From contig VFFE01007192.1 of assembly GCA_008921705.1 (NCBI GenBank), positions 1,099,554 to 1,163,553 on the forward strand: DNA of 64,000 nucleotides. The letters are read 5' to 3'. The stretch comes from Burhinus oedicnemus (taxonomy: Eukaryota; Chordata; Aves; Charadriiformes; Burhinidae). A program made the position numbers and the translations under genes. This document shows positions 39,200-50,900 of this stretch, in pieces. The notes under the pieces were generated by a model that ran no database searches, had not been told where the DNA came from, and saw only the letters and a list, made by a program, of their open reading frames with translations. Positions within the stretch are counted from its first letter, which is position 1; every line of letters begins with the position of its first letter.

Positions 39200-40150
39200 A
39201 ATGAGATGTTGGAGCTGGCAGCTGGTACAAAATTATTCAGTCTACGTTTATAACTGACTGTGGAACTGCAAGAGAAATGGTGAAGTTGTGAATGACTTGG
39301 GTTGCTAAAGAAGTTAAATGCTTATGATTTGACCAAAAAGACTTGGGAAAAACAATTTAAGACCTGGCAAATTATTGAAGATCCATGCAGAATAATGCAT
39401 AGTGGGTAGCCCAACCATGGTCACTAAGTTGGGTACCACTCTAGGAAAGAGGTCTTGGAGTAACTGTAGATAGTCTCCAAAAGAATCAGCTCTCAGAGAG
39501 CAGAAAGAGATGGCTGGTTCCTGCGGGAATGCTGAAGGGAGACCCAGAGAGGGGATGAAATGGGGTCCTGGGCTGTGGGCATCATGGAGGGAGCCCTGGG
39601 AGGCACCGAGCAGGGACAGTCAGGGCTAGTGATCTCTTCAGGGCACTGATATCTAGTCAGTGATCAAAAGACAGATTTGGGGGCTTGTTAGAAATAATAG
39701 CAAAAGAGAAAAGTATCATTATGACATTATACGCTACCTTCATGGTGTTCCCACGTCCTAAATGGCCCATGTACAGTTCTGCTTCACTGCTGGGGAGTGC
39801 CCTGGAGTTACACAGGATAACTTGCATGCAACAGGCATGATCAGAGGAATGTGGCAGCTTCCACTACAAGGACAAACTAAGCAAGATTAGTTGTTTAGCT
39901 TGGAAAAGAGATGACTGGAATGAAATTTACAGTGACAGCGGTCTATAAAATGAGAAACTTGCAGAATTCATAAAACAAGAACCAGTGGAGAGCTTATGAC
40001 TCACTAGGCAGTAAAGTTACAAAAAGGAATTGTGTTTTCACAGTGTTTACACAGTGTGTAGAGAGGAATCTGTGGAAATCATTGCTACAGGATATTTGAG
40101 AGGCCAGTAAAATAAGTGAGTTTTAAGAGGGATTGGTCAACTTCAGAATG
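39200..40150 (+). mobile_element. Very old CR1/L3-like RT C-terminal relic
   Basis: Scattered but collinear motifs follow the C-terminal half of CR1-type ORF2. LAAGTKLF near 39208-39235 corresponds to FADDTKLF with the catalytic residues lost. CRIMHSG near 39390 corresponds to KCKVMHLG. ERGLGVTVDSL near 39447-39480 corresponds to [19 protein letters not shown] near 39895-39920 corresponds to FSLEKRR. SLRSKVTKRN and ERNLWKSLLQDI near 40005-40095 correspond to the C-terminal block ending in LPREVV. Several frame changes are needed and no 3' tail is recognisable. It lies on the plus strand and is among the oldest insertions in the window. Confidence 0.65.
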
Positions 40151-43100
40151 GATAGGCTCACCAAGGTACTACTGAACATGAGGTATAATCTTTGTCCCAA
40201 GTCCCTAAACTATCACTGACTGGAAGGCTTATGCCTGTCATTCCCAAAGTAGCAGTGGACACCTTCAGGGAAAAGGCATATGTTAGTTTGGTTCAGCATG
40301 ACAGCTTTTATTTTCTCACACCTATTTAGTCAATAGAGATTCAGATCCTCCTCTTTGATCTTATTTCTCATCAGTGTCTCAACTTTTCAGTACTCAGACA
40401 AGTAGGAGCTCAAGACAAACCACGTCCCATGAGGGGCTTTGTCTCCAGAAGAAATATCAGGCAGTAACCATGTATATTGGAAAGGTCTGGCACAGAACAA
40501 ACTTTAGCATAAACATGGTTAAAAAGTAGCTCCAGAGTCTCTCTACAAGGAGTTGGGTTTCTGACAGCTCTTCCTATAGCATTATTCAGAAAGATATGTA
40601 GGAATGTGTATGTGTGTGTAGTCCTGGGTAACAAATCACCAGCACATGGAGTACCAACTGAGCCTCCTATGCTTTTTTCTAGTTAATGCATCTGCAAACA
40701 AATACTCCTAGTAAGGTAAACCAGCTCCAGCAAATAAGCCCATTTCAGCCAAGTGGCAATACTTGTGTTCTGCATATCTGACTGAATTCATGCTGTCAAA
40801 CATCTATTATGTAGAGCATTGCTCTCAAACCAAAGCAACACGTAAACGTGTTAATTATTCGTCTTGTTCATCCTTCCCTCAAGCAATGTTTTAATGAACG
40901 CCCCAGGCAAACCCTGACTTTCTGAATACGTTACTGACTAAGTACTGAATTTTTCTAGTGTTCAAAAATGAGGGACAAAAACTGTTTTTCTTTTGTCTTT
41001 GCCATCTTATTTTGTGAGTTTCAGAGCAGACAAAGTTCCTTCCCACATCTTTTCCTGTTTCAAGGGCTTTGTACTGCAAGTGCTGAGAAAAGGTGGGGGA
41101 AGAGCAGCAATCTGCAAAGCTCTTCTTTTTTATGGCTTCAGAAGGGCTTTTCCCCTTTCCCTGCAAGGATGTTTGGTTATTCCAACCACACTTACATGCA
41201 GCCATCCCTCCTTCAAGCCAGGACCAGATTGTGGTACCCTGCAAAGTGTGTGCAGTGGAAGCACAGACTCTCTGCATCATGCAAGCAGCCCTGAACCACA
41301 CAACCACATCAGTCTCGTAGCCCTTCCTAGACAAGAGTGTGTAAATACAGCAGCGTTTTGCCCCTTCTTTACTTGTTCCCCTCCATTCACAAAGCAGGGC
41401 AGTATGAGCTGAGCATTTTTTCCGGACAGACAAGATGCCTGTATTTTCTTACAGGCTCACATCCAAAGAAGCGGGCAACACTGGACAATTCGGCCTTCCT
41501 CCTTTGCCCCCAGTTTCTTCCCCCATGAAATAGCAGATAGAAAAATGTATCTGTATGGAGAAGGAGAAGAAAAATTTTAGGTTCAGAGATAAGGTGTGAT
41601 ATATTTGAGCTGTCAGGTATTTAAGTAGCAATAGCCATGAGAAATGCTGTTTGGTTTGCTGCTGTCATTCCTGCTTTTATCTTCCTCAGAGACATTTATA
41701 TCTTTTTCCCTGTTGTTTTTTTTTTTTAGCACATTATTCCCTTTTGTAATTCCTTTTCCCTTCAAGTTGGTTTAGTTATGCAAGAAAATCTGAAGTATAA
41801 GATGCTGTACATAAATCCTGGGAATTATTCATTCCATCTCATTTGGCCTTTGTTTTCAGTAGGGCTCCAATCACCGTTACTGTTCTCTTTTGCAAGTAAT
41901 TTAATGGTTGAGTTCCTTTTCATAAGGGTCTTCATTGTCGAGTAAGTTCTTCAATTAATTCCCTATTGCCCTACCAGTTCAGCTATATTTGCAATGTAAA
42001 CAGATAGGTTTATTTGCATCATTTAATGGTGAGATATGTGTATAGAGTGTGTGCAGGGGATGTTATTTTACTTTTTTAAGCAGCTTTGTTCTGCAGGTAC
42101 AAGGAGAAGAAAATTGTGTGTCAGGCACTGCTCTGGACCCTGTGTGGGAGTAGAGCAATTTCCAGCCCTGTCCTTCAGTTCTGAATTTAGCAGAGAGGAA
42201 TTTAAGCACATGACTCAAGGCAACTGCCTAAAATGTAATGTCATTTGCTGCACAGAGAATTGGTTCAAAATTCAAGCCTACAGTGCATCAGCCTGCCAAG
42301 TGCAGAGGAATTTCTTCTTGCAGAGGAATTCTTGAGCTGGTGGAAAGTTAATTATCTCTGAAAGTCATCGGCTTCTTCCTTCCAGAGCTGCCCCACCAAA
42401 GACGCTGCTCCTCTGGCTTGCACCTGTCCCCATTGTCCCTGGTGAGTGGCTCGGGGGCTATCAGAGTCATTGCTCAAAGATGGCTCTTTCCAGTTTGTTT
42501 GTTAGGCCCCTGCTGTCCCCTGTTATCCCCCTGCCTTGCGTACTGGTGTGCGACGAGTCATTTAGACTTTGTCCCACAGTATGTGAGAAGTTCACAATCC
42601 TCTCCTTGGAGTTCCCAAATACTGTCCCCATGCACTCACCCTGCTGAGTCTGCTCTCCATGCCATGGCCCTACGCCAAGATGTTAAGACAATCTTTCAGC
42701 ACTGAGGTACAGTGCTCCTCCGTGTGACTGGGAAAAGTAACTCCAGCCAGTGTCAGTGGTGAAAAAAGACTATTCTTTCTGTGATCTACCCGTTATAGTG
42801 AAATGAAGTGTAACCTTTAGATACATCACAGTTGCTGTATAAAGCGTGCATAAAGAAATGAGCTTTGTTCATATTGCTTAAGCAACCTTACTTCATAAGT
42901 TGTAGTCCCTTTGAAAATACATACATACATATACACTAGAACAACATGTTCTAAATGTCACGGCAGCGTTGCTTCTTTTGAAAGATGATGTATGTATCTC
43001 ATTCTGTAAAGGAAAGAGTGGGGAGGAAGCTGGCAACTCATTACTCTTGAACAATAAAAAAAAGAACACTACATTACTTGAGTATGTAAGGTATTTTTAA

Positions 43101-43348
43101 AATAAAATAGAATAGTTCACATTTTATGGCATCACCCTCAAGTCAAAGTGAACAGAGACAAGATTCCTGAACTTGACTAAAAAATAAAATCCTGTGATAC
43201 TCTTACAAGGAGCTTCTTAGCACCTCCACAGGCTATTGGCATCCCAAAGCTGGAAAGGGCTGGACCAGGGAAGATTGGGGAGCATTAACTCTGGTTTAGA
43301 CTTGACCATTGTGTGGATTCCTTTCAGTGTAAGCAACTGCAAAGTCAC

Positions 43349-43530
43349 CTTTCACATCTTCCCCATATTTCATCCCCTAAACCCATAAGTGGATGTTCAT
43401 TAGATGAAACATCAGGCAAGGCAGCAGCACTGGCTTTCTTTGGCTTGACTTTCCCACATGATGATGAGATCCACTTTTGCATAAATGAATGAGGTTCACT
43501 GGCCTTAGACGAAGTTGAAACAGACTCCAT
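43349..43530 (-). other. Candidate 182-nt coding exon, minus strand, unrecognised
   Basis: On the minus strand a pyrimidine-rich acceptor (GTTTTACTTGCTTACAAG, ending at 43531) precedes an ATG-starting frame open for 60 codons plus two bases. It ends at GAAAG followed by GTGACT. The product is Ser-rich and ordered-looking, with SKASEPHSFMQKWISSSCG, KVKPKKASAAALPD and EHPLMGLGDEIWGRCE. Phase would be 0 to 2. Codon use is unbiased and there are no repeats, unlike surrounding A/T-rich frames. I do not recognise the protein. It could be a real exon of an unseen gene, a fragment of a processed pseudogene, or a chance open frame. Confidence 0.25.
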
Positions 43531-44344
43531 CTTGTAAGCAAGTAAAACACATAGTTGAACTCAGGAGAAGAAGATGGCCACAGTCACTTTGTTTATTGTC
43601 TCTTCTTGTTGCCCAGTTCCAAAGCAGACCGATTTGTGAGTGTGCATTCAGTTCAGCTGCAAGGCAAAAACCTAAGTTACAATGTCTATGAAATAAGTCA
43701 ACATTTTTGTCCCACCAGTCCTCTTTCCAAGCAAACTGTGGGGTGCAAGGGGGAAATGCTGCTTTTTTTCACCCTTAAGGCTCTTGCAGTAAAGGGTAAG
43801 CTGTATTCCCCATAATAAAAGCCTTTGAAGTTGCTGCTAGTGAGTGTCTTTATGCTGTGCTCCGATACTGCATTTTTACTGCTGATTACAAGTTACTTCC
43901 CAGGGATAGTTTTCATGGGGCACTCAGCTTTGAATGGATTTTAAAATTATTTCACTGACCCTACCAAGGCAGGACACCTTCCATGTCTTGCACACTGCAC
44001 TGAAGAGCATCCCATCATAAAAGATGTAAAAGTCTAAATAGGATCTCTGAGAGGAAGTATTTTGACAGACATTCCCTGCCCCTTTCCTAAACCTCTGAGT
44101 GTAATTCTCCAAGAACGGAGCCAGAAAAATATGTTCTTCCTAGACAGCTGCTCAGCAAAACCTCTATGATGTTAAGAGAGCTTTTCAAACTGATTGCAGC
44201 TGACATACGAGGTCCCATACCATTAACAGAGACAGAGAATCATTCCATTTGAATTTCCTTTCCAAATGGCCTGAAGTGCTCCCATTAGCTAACTAGAAAA
44301 CTGAAATGGTTCTTAGTCTTTGATTTTGAGAATTCTTTTTTTAT

Positions 44345-44368
44345 GTACACACACACCCCACACACACT
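44345..44368. repeat. (CA)n microsatellite, interrupted
   Basis: Two short CA runs separated by CCCC. No associated gene is seen. Confidence 0.85.
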
Positions 44369-45242
44369 GTTAAAAAAATCCGGAGTTTTGAACTGAATTA
44401 CTCTGTAAGAAATCCGCCCACCTGTGGTGATAACCTCTGTCATGTACACCTGTTTAGGCTAAGACTTCCTCCATTTAGTTCCCTGTTTTGTGAGGAGATT
44501 GATACTTTTTTTTTCCCAGCCTCTCTGTTTTATTCTGAGACCAGGCGCATCTCTGTGGTATGTGATTGCCTGAATATTATTTCTCCATCACTGGACAGCA
44601 GCCAGGTTGCCATTCCCCTCTGAGTAAATAACTTAAGATTTAACGAAAAATCCACATTACAACAGCAGCCAATCCAAAAAAATTCTGTCAAATATATAAT
44701 AGAAAGTACATTCTATTGAAACAGAAACCCACATAGGAAGGAGCCATTTTTGTTTTGAACTTTCAGTTTCTTGAAAAAAAGATTATCAAAATTCTCTTTG
44801 GTTTTATGTCTTGGGATCATTTGTGGAATTAAAAAGAACAGAGGACATCCTAAGATAAAAGTCCATGGGGTTAAAGTTTAATTACATACATTTCAAGTGA
44901 GATCACAAAGGGCAAAATGTCATAATTCTATTGCATCGCATTTCTACAAGAAAGAACGAAGAATATATATTTATCTGGGTGCCTTATTGTCTCTGTGCTT
45001 TGATATCTCCATTGTCTTTTGGTTGCTTTTAAAAATTGTGGGGTTTCCCTTTGGGGATTGTCTCTACCACACTAAAGCTCAAGCAATGCTTCAGCTTTGC
45101 AATATTTTTACTGCTAGGGTGCAGATAGTTACTGTCACATAACTTCATCATAGGCCACAGAGGGAAGAGGTGATAGATGCAGATTTCAGTAACTTTTTTT
45201 TTTATAAGCTGGTTGATCCTGGATTTTACTACAACACAAGTA

Positions 45243-45284
45243 GGCTGCGTGGTCCTAATTGCTGGCTGGGGTTAAACCATGACA
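45243..45284 (+). mobile_element. 42-bp terminal scrap of the same LTR family as the solo LTR
   Basis: The segment GGCTGCGTGGTCC.. ..GCTGGCTGGGGTTAAACCATGACA matches the reverse complement of 47465-47507, the 3' terminus of the solo LTR, with only a handful of mismatches, and ends in the expected CA. It is therefore the last 42 bases of an LTR in plus orientation, inverted relative to the copy 2.2 kb away. Sequence to its left no longer matches the LTR, and no primer-binding site follows. It is a truncated remnant of a separate insertion or a rearranged piece. Confidence 0.8.
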
Positions 45285-47459
45285 GCATTAAAGGGCATGC
45301 TATCTGAAATACTATTGATGTGTCAAAATTGTCTAGAGTTTAGCTACATCAGCAAGTAGAGGACACCAAGAGGAGAGATCTGCAGAGAAAAGCAGTTGTT
45401 GCCGAGGAAATACCATCTACAGTGGAGGCGTGTCAGGAGATTTTATTTCACATTTGCTTTCATTTGGTCCCATGGTCTGAACTCCTGCTGGTGTCTGGAG
45501 GGTGTTGAGCATGGGGTGCATATTCCCATCCAAATTCATCTGAAAGGACTCAGGTCCCTGCACTCAGAGACTACTCCATAGTGTGAACTAAATCATGGTC
45601 AGTGGAGACAACCGGGAGATTTGCTTCCAAAGAGCCCATCTGGTCTGACCAAAAACATTAATAGAAGTGCACCCAAGGGAGAGCAGGATCTCTCAAAGCA
45701 ATATTTCCTGTGGTGTTCTCATACTCTCATTTTACTCAGTATAAGTATATATAAGACTTTAATGACTCAAAGCTGTGTTGTGAATTTAGGAGGTTAAAGA
45801 AGAATGCTATTTGAAAAAAAGCTGGGATGATGAATTATGTGATACATGTACTTCTAAGACACATATCAAACATTGAGCTTTGAGGCTGGCTGGCAGGAGT
45901 TTTTGCTTTGTTGATTTTTGCCTTGTCCTGTGAATAACACTGAAGGATAAATAATGATGAATTGGAGAATACGTACAACGTGGTCCATCATCCCTTTTTG
46001 TTTCTAATTTTGCAGGGAACTTTTCTGTTGACTCTAAGTTTGGTGTTTGGTTCTTTGTTTTCTTTTAATTCCCCTAGCAACCATAGTGTTGTCCTGGTTA
46101 CAATGATACACATGCTTAGTACTATATTATAGGAGTTTTCAAGCATGAGCAGCTATCACATTGCTGCAGTGGGGTGGTGGAATGAAGATGTAGCAGTAGA
46201 TAGTTCAGCATCTGCCTTCTGCTTGTGAACTGGTTGCATCTGGAGATAAAACAAAGTTTTATGTAATAACTTCAGATTCACCACCCCATGTTTTTGTCAC
46301 ACTTTTCTCAGGTGTGACAGCTTTTAAATATCGTATCTCTGTTGCTAGGGGAAATTTTTCGTGCTGTCTTTTTCGTTTTAACATATTATAAGCCCATCTC
46401 AGACCTTGTACTGCTTAAAGAGATGAGGTGGTACATGATAAGGCAGAAAAACAAAGCTGTTATTTTTAAGTTTCAGCTCAGAACAAGTTGCCTCCTTGAA
46501 CAAGATTATCCTCTGCTGTGATCTTTAAAAAATATATTTATAGTAAAATGCCTATATTTTAAATTTTAAGTAGCTTCGTCACTTTTCTTCTATATCTTCC
46601 AGTCCTCTAGAAGATATTTATTTCACATCAGTTGCTGAGATTTCCCACTGCCTTCAATTTCTAGGGAGTACAGAGAGGTAGATTGCCATGGGTTATAGTG
46701 CCAGGTTTCCTAAATATTCAGCCTTCGTATCGGCACATTGGCTTCTAGAAAGTCATTATCATTACAAACTGCTTCTGCAAAAAAACTTGTATCTCCTTCC
46801 TTTCCCTCTCCTGACTACCTGCAGCGTGGAAAAATCCCTTTGCTTGCTGTGCCTTTAAGTAATGCCTTTCCCTCAAATAAATGAAACAGTATATTCCCAT
46901 ATGGAAATCTGTCTTTGTGCCTCATGAGCTAGTGTCTATCATGATGGCATCGCTGCAGGATAATCAAGTCACAGGGAAAAACACCACAAATATTGTGGAG
47001 TTGATGTGTTTAATTCTCTTTCTACCACTGAAGATTGATTTGTAAGAACATAAAAAAAATTAATTTTATCACTTCTTGTCATGACATGAGAAAAAGGCTG
47101 TATGTACCCCAGGAAGGAAATGGAGCATACCAGTCATATGTTAATAGCGTGCCCATTGTTAAAAGTTGCAGGGAATTCTCCTTGGGCAGATGTCTTTATA
47201 TAAAACAGACCTGAATTCTACAATGTCTTCTTTCAATTTTCCATTTGAAAGTGACATTCTTCTTTTGAAAGTGTTTATTTTAAGTTAAATTAAAGATATT
47301 TCAAGTTAAATAACTATTTTAAGTTAACTAAGGAAAAGAGAGAGGGTTCTAACTCGGTAACAGACCTTTTACAACTTTTGTATTCATCAAAATGCAATCT
47401 TCTTTTTGAACAATTTGCTTTTTGCATCCCCACCCCATCAATTTTCTGCATTTAGTCAC
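45285..47459. other. Unassigned DNA between LTR scrap and solo LTR
   Basis: No gene recognised and no internal retroviral coding sequence (no gag, protease, pol or env signature) between the two LTR pieces, so they are not the ends of one provirus; their opposite orientation says the same. The only repeat seen is the short tandem array at 47277-47334. Confidence 0.6.
47277..47334. repeat. Three imperfect copies of an AAGTTAA-containing unit
   Basis: Units beginning at 47277, 47298 and 47316 each read ATTT(T/C)AAGTTAA or close to it, with spacing of 21 and 18 bases. This is a small degenerate tandem repeat about 130 bases before the solo LTR. Confidence 0.65.
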
Positions 47460-47464
47460 AGAAC
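47460..47464. repeat. Left target-site duplication of solo LTR (AGAAC)
   Basis: AGAAC immediately precedes the LTR terminus and is repeated exactly at 47984-47988. Five-base duplications are typical of ERVL-type (class III) integrases. Confidence 0.9.
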
Positions 47465-47570
47465 TGTTGTGGTTTAACCCCAGCCAGCTACTGGGACCAC
47501 GCAGCCGTTCACTCGCTTCCCCCCTCCCCCTCAGTAAGGTAGGGAGAAGAGGGAGAACTCATGGGTTGAG

Positions 47571-47576
47571 TTTAAT
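47571..47576 (-). terminator. LTR polyadenylation signal ATTAAA
   Basis: The hexamer ATTAAA on the minus strand lies about 180 bases downstream of the LTR TATA box, the normal order for a retroviral R region. Its function is inferred from position only. Confidence 0.55.
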
Positions 47577-47615
47577 AGAACAGTAACAGAAAAGGAAAAT
47601 AACAATAACAATAGT

Positions 47616-47637
47616 GATAATAATAATAATAATAATG
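47616..47637. repeat. (AAT)n microsatellite within the LTR
   Basis: About seven TAA/AAT units, preceded by degenerate AACAAT units. This purine-rich patch is a usual hot spot for length change in this LTR family. Confidence 0.85.
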
Positions 47638-47754
47638 GTAAAAGAATATACAAAATAAAGTGATACAAGAAAAGCCGCTCTCATCATTCGATGATCAATT
47701 GCCTAGCACGTCCTGAGCAGTGATTGCAGATTCTTGCCCACCAGCCAACCTCCA

Positions 47755-47762
47755 TTTATATA
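47755..47762 (-). promoter_or_regulatory. LTR TATA box
   Basis: TATATAAA on the minus strand, roughly 220 bases inside the U3 end of the solo LTR. It would direct transcription toward lower coordinates if the LTR retained promoter activity. This is a sequence match only. Confidence 0.6.
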
Positions 47763-47983
47763 CTGAGCATGATGTCTATGGTATGGAATATTCCTTTGAC
47801 CAGCTTCTCCTGTCTATACTCCCTCTCGCCTTCTACAGGAAGCTGAAAAAGTCCTTGACTAATGTAAATATTACTTAGCAACAACTGAAAGAATATGTAT
47901 TATCAACATTATTCTCATACTAAATCCAAAACACAGCAGCTACGAGTAAGAAAATTAACTCTATCCCAGCTGAAACCAGGACA

Positions 47984-47988
47984 AGAAC
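47984..47988. repeat. Right target-site duplication of solo LTR (AGAAC)
   Basis: Exact partner of 47460-47464, directly abutting the LTR terminus. Confidence 0.9.
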
Positions 47989-50900
47989 AAAAGCATTTTT
48001 TACCCACTTGTATTCCTGGTGAAATGTGAAACCTGAAAATGATAAGTAACTTTCTGCAAAAGCTCATGTTTTTCACCTCTACTAGGAGCAGTCTTTTCTA
48101 GATTGTATTTCTAAAAGAACAGTCACTCCCACCCATACTTGTTTTTCTCTCTTGTATCTGAGCATCAGTAACACATCTAATGCAGGGTTGCTGTCTGGAT
48201 TTGCAGGTGGATGGGAATGCAGTAGGCTCTAAACTTTGCTCACAATTCCTGGCTTCTACAGGAAATAACAATACCGTGGTCTTGCTTCAGCACCGGTTTT
48301 CCTAATTTTGTAGGTCATCTCAGAGCACCATTGTGAAGTTAGCAGAGAACAAATATGAGTTTCAATGTTGGAAAAAAAACCCATAGGAAATACTGTGTTT
48401 CTCTAAGAATGAGAAGTGTTGCATCCTACCCATGTTCTGGCATGTTCTGTATCATGTGCCCTGGGATTGTCCAACACGTGATGTTACCAAGAAGGGCACA
48501 CTTGGACACATCTCACTTCAGAAGAAACTAGCTAAGTAGTTAATGCGGTCCATGAGTAAGGAATTCTTTCATGGCTCTCTGTTCATTAATCTATACCTTG
48601 GAGCGTATTTGTTTACCCATACCTTGGCAATGTGGCATTGCAGTTGATCATGGAGATATCCAGCTGTTTAAAAAAGCACGCCTGGATTTTTTTTTCCCTC
48701 TGTTCTTCTTCCCTCTGTTCTATATACTGACAGCCACTCAGGATTTTGAAAGCCCTTAATCATTGCTGTAAAGGTGAGTCTCTGGCAAGTCAAGTTTCTT
48801 TGAACATCGGCTCACGGTGAATGACAAGGTTATAAAACCCACTATTGTTGATGTATTAGTCATGTACTTGAAAACCAACTGATGATGTATATTAATGGCT
48901 TAGCTACAAAGTAAATCTTTTGCATTATTAAAATAGTGGTATATATGTTTATGGATTACTATGACAGTCAATAAAGTAACAGACTAGAGAAGGAATGAAG
49001 AAAATTACAAGGCTGTACCATGGGGTTTTATTTATGTATTGTCTCTGTCTCAAAAAAATAGCATGGCCTGTGGGATTTAAACTTTGATCGGAAAAAAATT
49101 ATATAAATTGGCTTTAAACATAAGAGAAATAGAACTATAAAGTACCTAAAATGGAGCACATGAAGTACAGTGACTTTTCTTTATTTTTTTTTCTCTCCAC
49201 ATAATATTGCCAAAAGGCCAAAATTGCCTTTTCTCTCATGAGTGCATTTGTGATTCTGTTTGCATCAAGAGCTAATGAATGGACTTAGCTATAGATGGAG
49301 GGAATGACTCATTGGCTTTCAATAACTTTTAAGTCAGTCTCCTGCTTAAAAAAAAATATATTAAAAAATCAAATTACCAAACCAAAAAAAAAACCCACAA
49401 CAAAACCCATAATTAAGATCCGGGTCCAATCTTTTTCCATAGTAATATTTACATTCAGGAAGTTTTGACCAAAGTGTCCTCCTTAGAACTTTTAAAGACA
49501 ATTCTGTTTGAGTGTCCATGGTTATTGGATGTCTTCATACTTAATATGAAGAATGAAGCCATCTGAGGAACAAGTTCTCTTATTTCTATTAAATAGTGCC
49601 TTGTTCCATGGAAAGACTTACTGGCTAGACTGCCAAATGGTTGGTGGCTGTGAAATATCTGTGTTACGTGTCCTACTTTCTCCTCAAGAAAATGAAAATT
49701 TGTATAAGTTTCTGAGCTCTTTCACTTTTATAAATTTCAGAGACATATATGAAGGGAGTAGAAATAACGGAGTGCAGCCCATCACAGGGGACATCTTGAA
49801 CGATAGCTGAAAAACGGTGTAATTGGCTGTTACAGCAAATGAATCTATTATGTTAGTGAAGGAGAACAGATTATAATGGACTTTCTGCATCATCTTAAAG
49901 GATAAAAAGCACCTAATTATGACTGATATTTTCATTTCAGTTACACTGTTCCCATACAGTTAATACAAAAGTTTGTTAACAAAATGTGTATGTCAGAGAC
50001 TCTAGCTGCAGGAAGATGGAACAAATAGGTGGTTTGTTGAACTTGCATCAGAAAAATGTTCCACCCTGTCACCAAGTTGTTTGCAGTTTCTAAGACTTAA
50101 CATTTGAGGTGACAATGACTATTTTTTGTACACTCCTGAGCTGTTGTAGTTTCAACTTTAAAAGTCAAGTTCACATTAAATCTTCTCCAGATGTTGAGAA
50201 CCCTGTTCTAAGTACATTATTTCTTGGGTCAACATCAAGCTTTCATTTTTATCTTCTAATGAAATTTGAAATACCTTGTCAGATTGGTGTGAAATTCATT
50301 CAGAAGAGTCAACTGAATTCTCATAATTTGGGTCCAACAAGATGAAACAAAATAATGACTCATTTATTTAGATGATGGAGAGATGCTCCCGTTTTCTCAT
50401 TAAGGTTCCTTTTGGATGATGCTGGAAGGATGAAGAATGTCTTGGACACAAGCAAAATGTAGCCCAATGGAATGGCTGGCCATAGCAGCTGTTTATACTG
50501 TTTGTCATCTGTTGTTCAAGTTGTCCCCTAGGAAAAGATGCATTCTGTTATTGCTGCTCCTTGAATGCTTAAAAACAAGTGCAGCATCTCAGCAACCTCT
50601 ACAAGGTCTTATTTTGCAGAAATGCAGGAGTAGTATTTTGGGAAGTCAGAAGGAATCAAGCATATGTAGAGAATTTGTAAACTATTTTAGTTTTCTGAGG
50701 AGAAGAGAAATGTGTGGGTTGGAGGGGAGAGAATTTTACTTGCTTTTATTCTTTATTTAGAAGTACCTAAAGTCTTTTTTAACAACAGATGTAAAAAGGT
50801 ACAATTCAGACTGTACAGCTCACGTAAGAGATCTTATGTTAATGCTTTTCTAATCATAGTCACCCAGAACATTTATGGACCATACATCAGTATGCTGATT

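Larger units (their letters stand above)
40151..45242. other. Unassigned DNA with one stop-poor patch
   Basis: No gene is recognised with confidence. From 40891 to 41433 the minus strand has an unbroken 180-codon frame; overlapping plus-strand frames of 108 and 139 codons cover the same DNA, so the patch is simply poor in stop codons. Its predicted minus product is Cys- and Lys-rich but matches no family I know. Poly(T) lies at 41716-41727 and a TACA repeat near 42918-42935. A candidate minus-strand exon at 43349-43530 is listed separately. Confidence 0.5.
47465..47983 (-). mobile_element. Solo LTR of an ERVL-like endogenous retrovirus
   Basis: The 519-bp element has classic retroviral ends: on the minus strand it begins TGTCCTGGTTTCAGCTGGG and ends GGGGTTAAACCACAACA. 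A TATA box (TATATAAA on the minus strand, 47755-47762) and an ATTAAA polyadenylation signal (47571-47576) lie in the right order for U3-R-U5, which sets the orientation as minus. It is bracketed by an exact 5-bp duplication, AGAAC. No internal viral genes adjoin it, so the provirus was lost by LTR-LTR recombination. The sequence resembles the abundant TguLTR5-type family of neoavian genomes (from memory). Its purine-rich middle carries an AAT microsatellite. Confidence 0.93.

Noticed and set aside
42386..42441. 56-nt segment between a pyrimidine-rich acceptor and a GTGAGT donor
   Set aside because: Open in all three frames because it is short and GC-rich; no peptide recognised; consistent with chance splice-site pairing.
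45243..47983. Possibility that the LTR scrap and the solo LTR bound one provirus
   Set aside because: They are in opposite orientation, no retroviral internal sequence lies between them, and the solo LTR has its own exact target duplication on both sides.
48733..48773. Short segment before a GTGAGT donor, preceded by a long pyrimidine tract
   Set aside because: The best frames hit a stop (CCCTTAATC region) and the length is only about 40 bases; not supported as coding.
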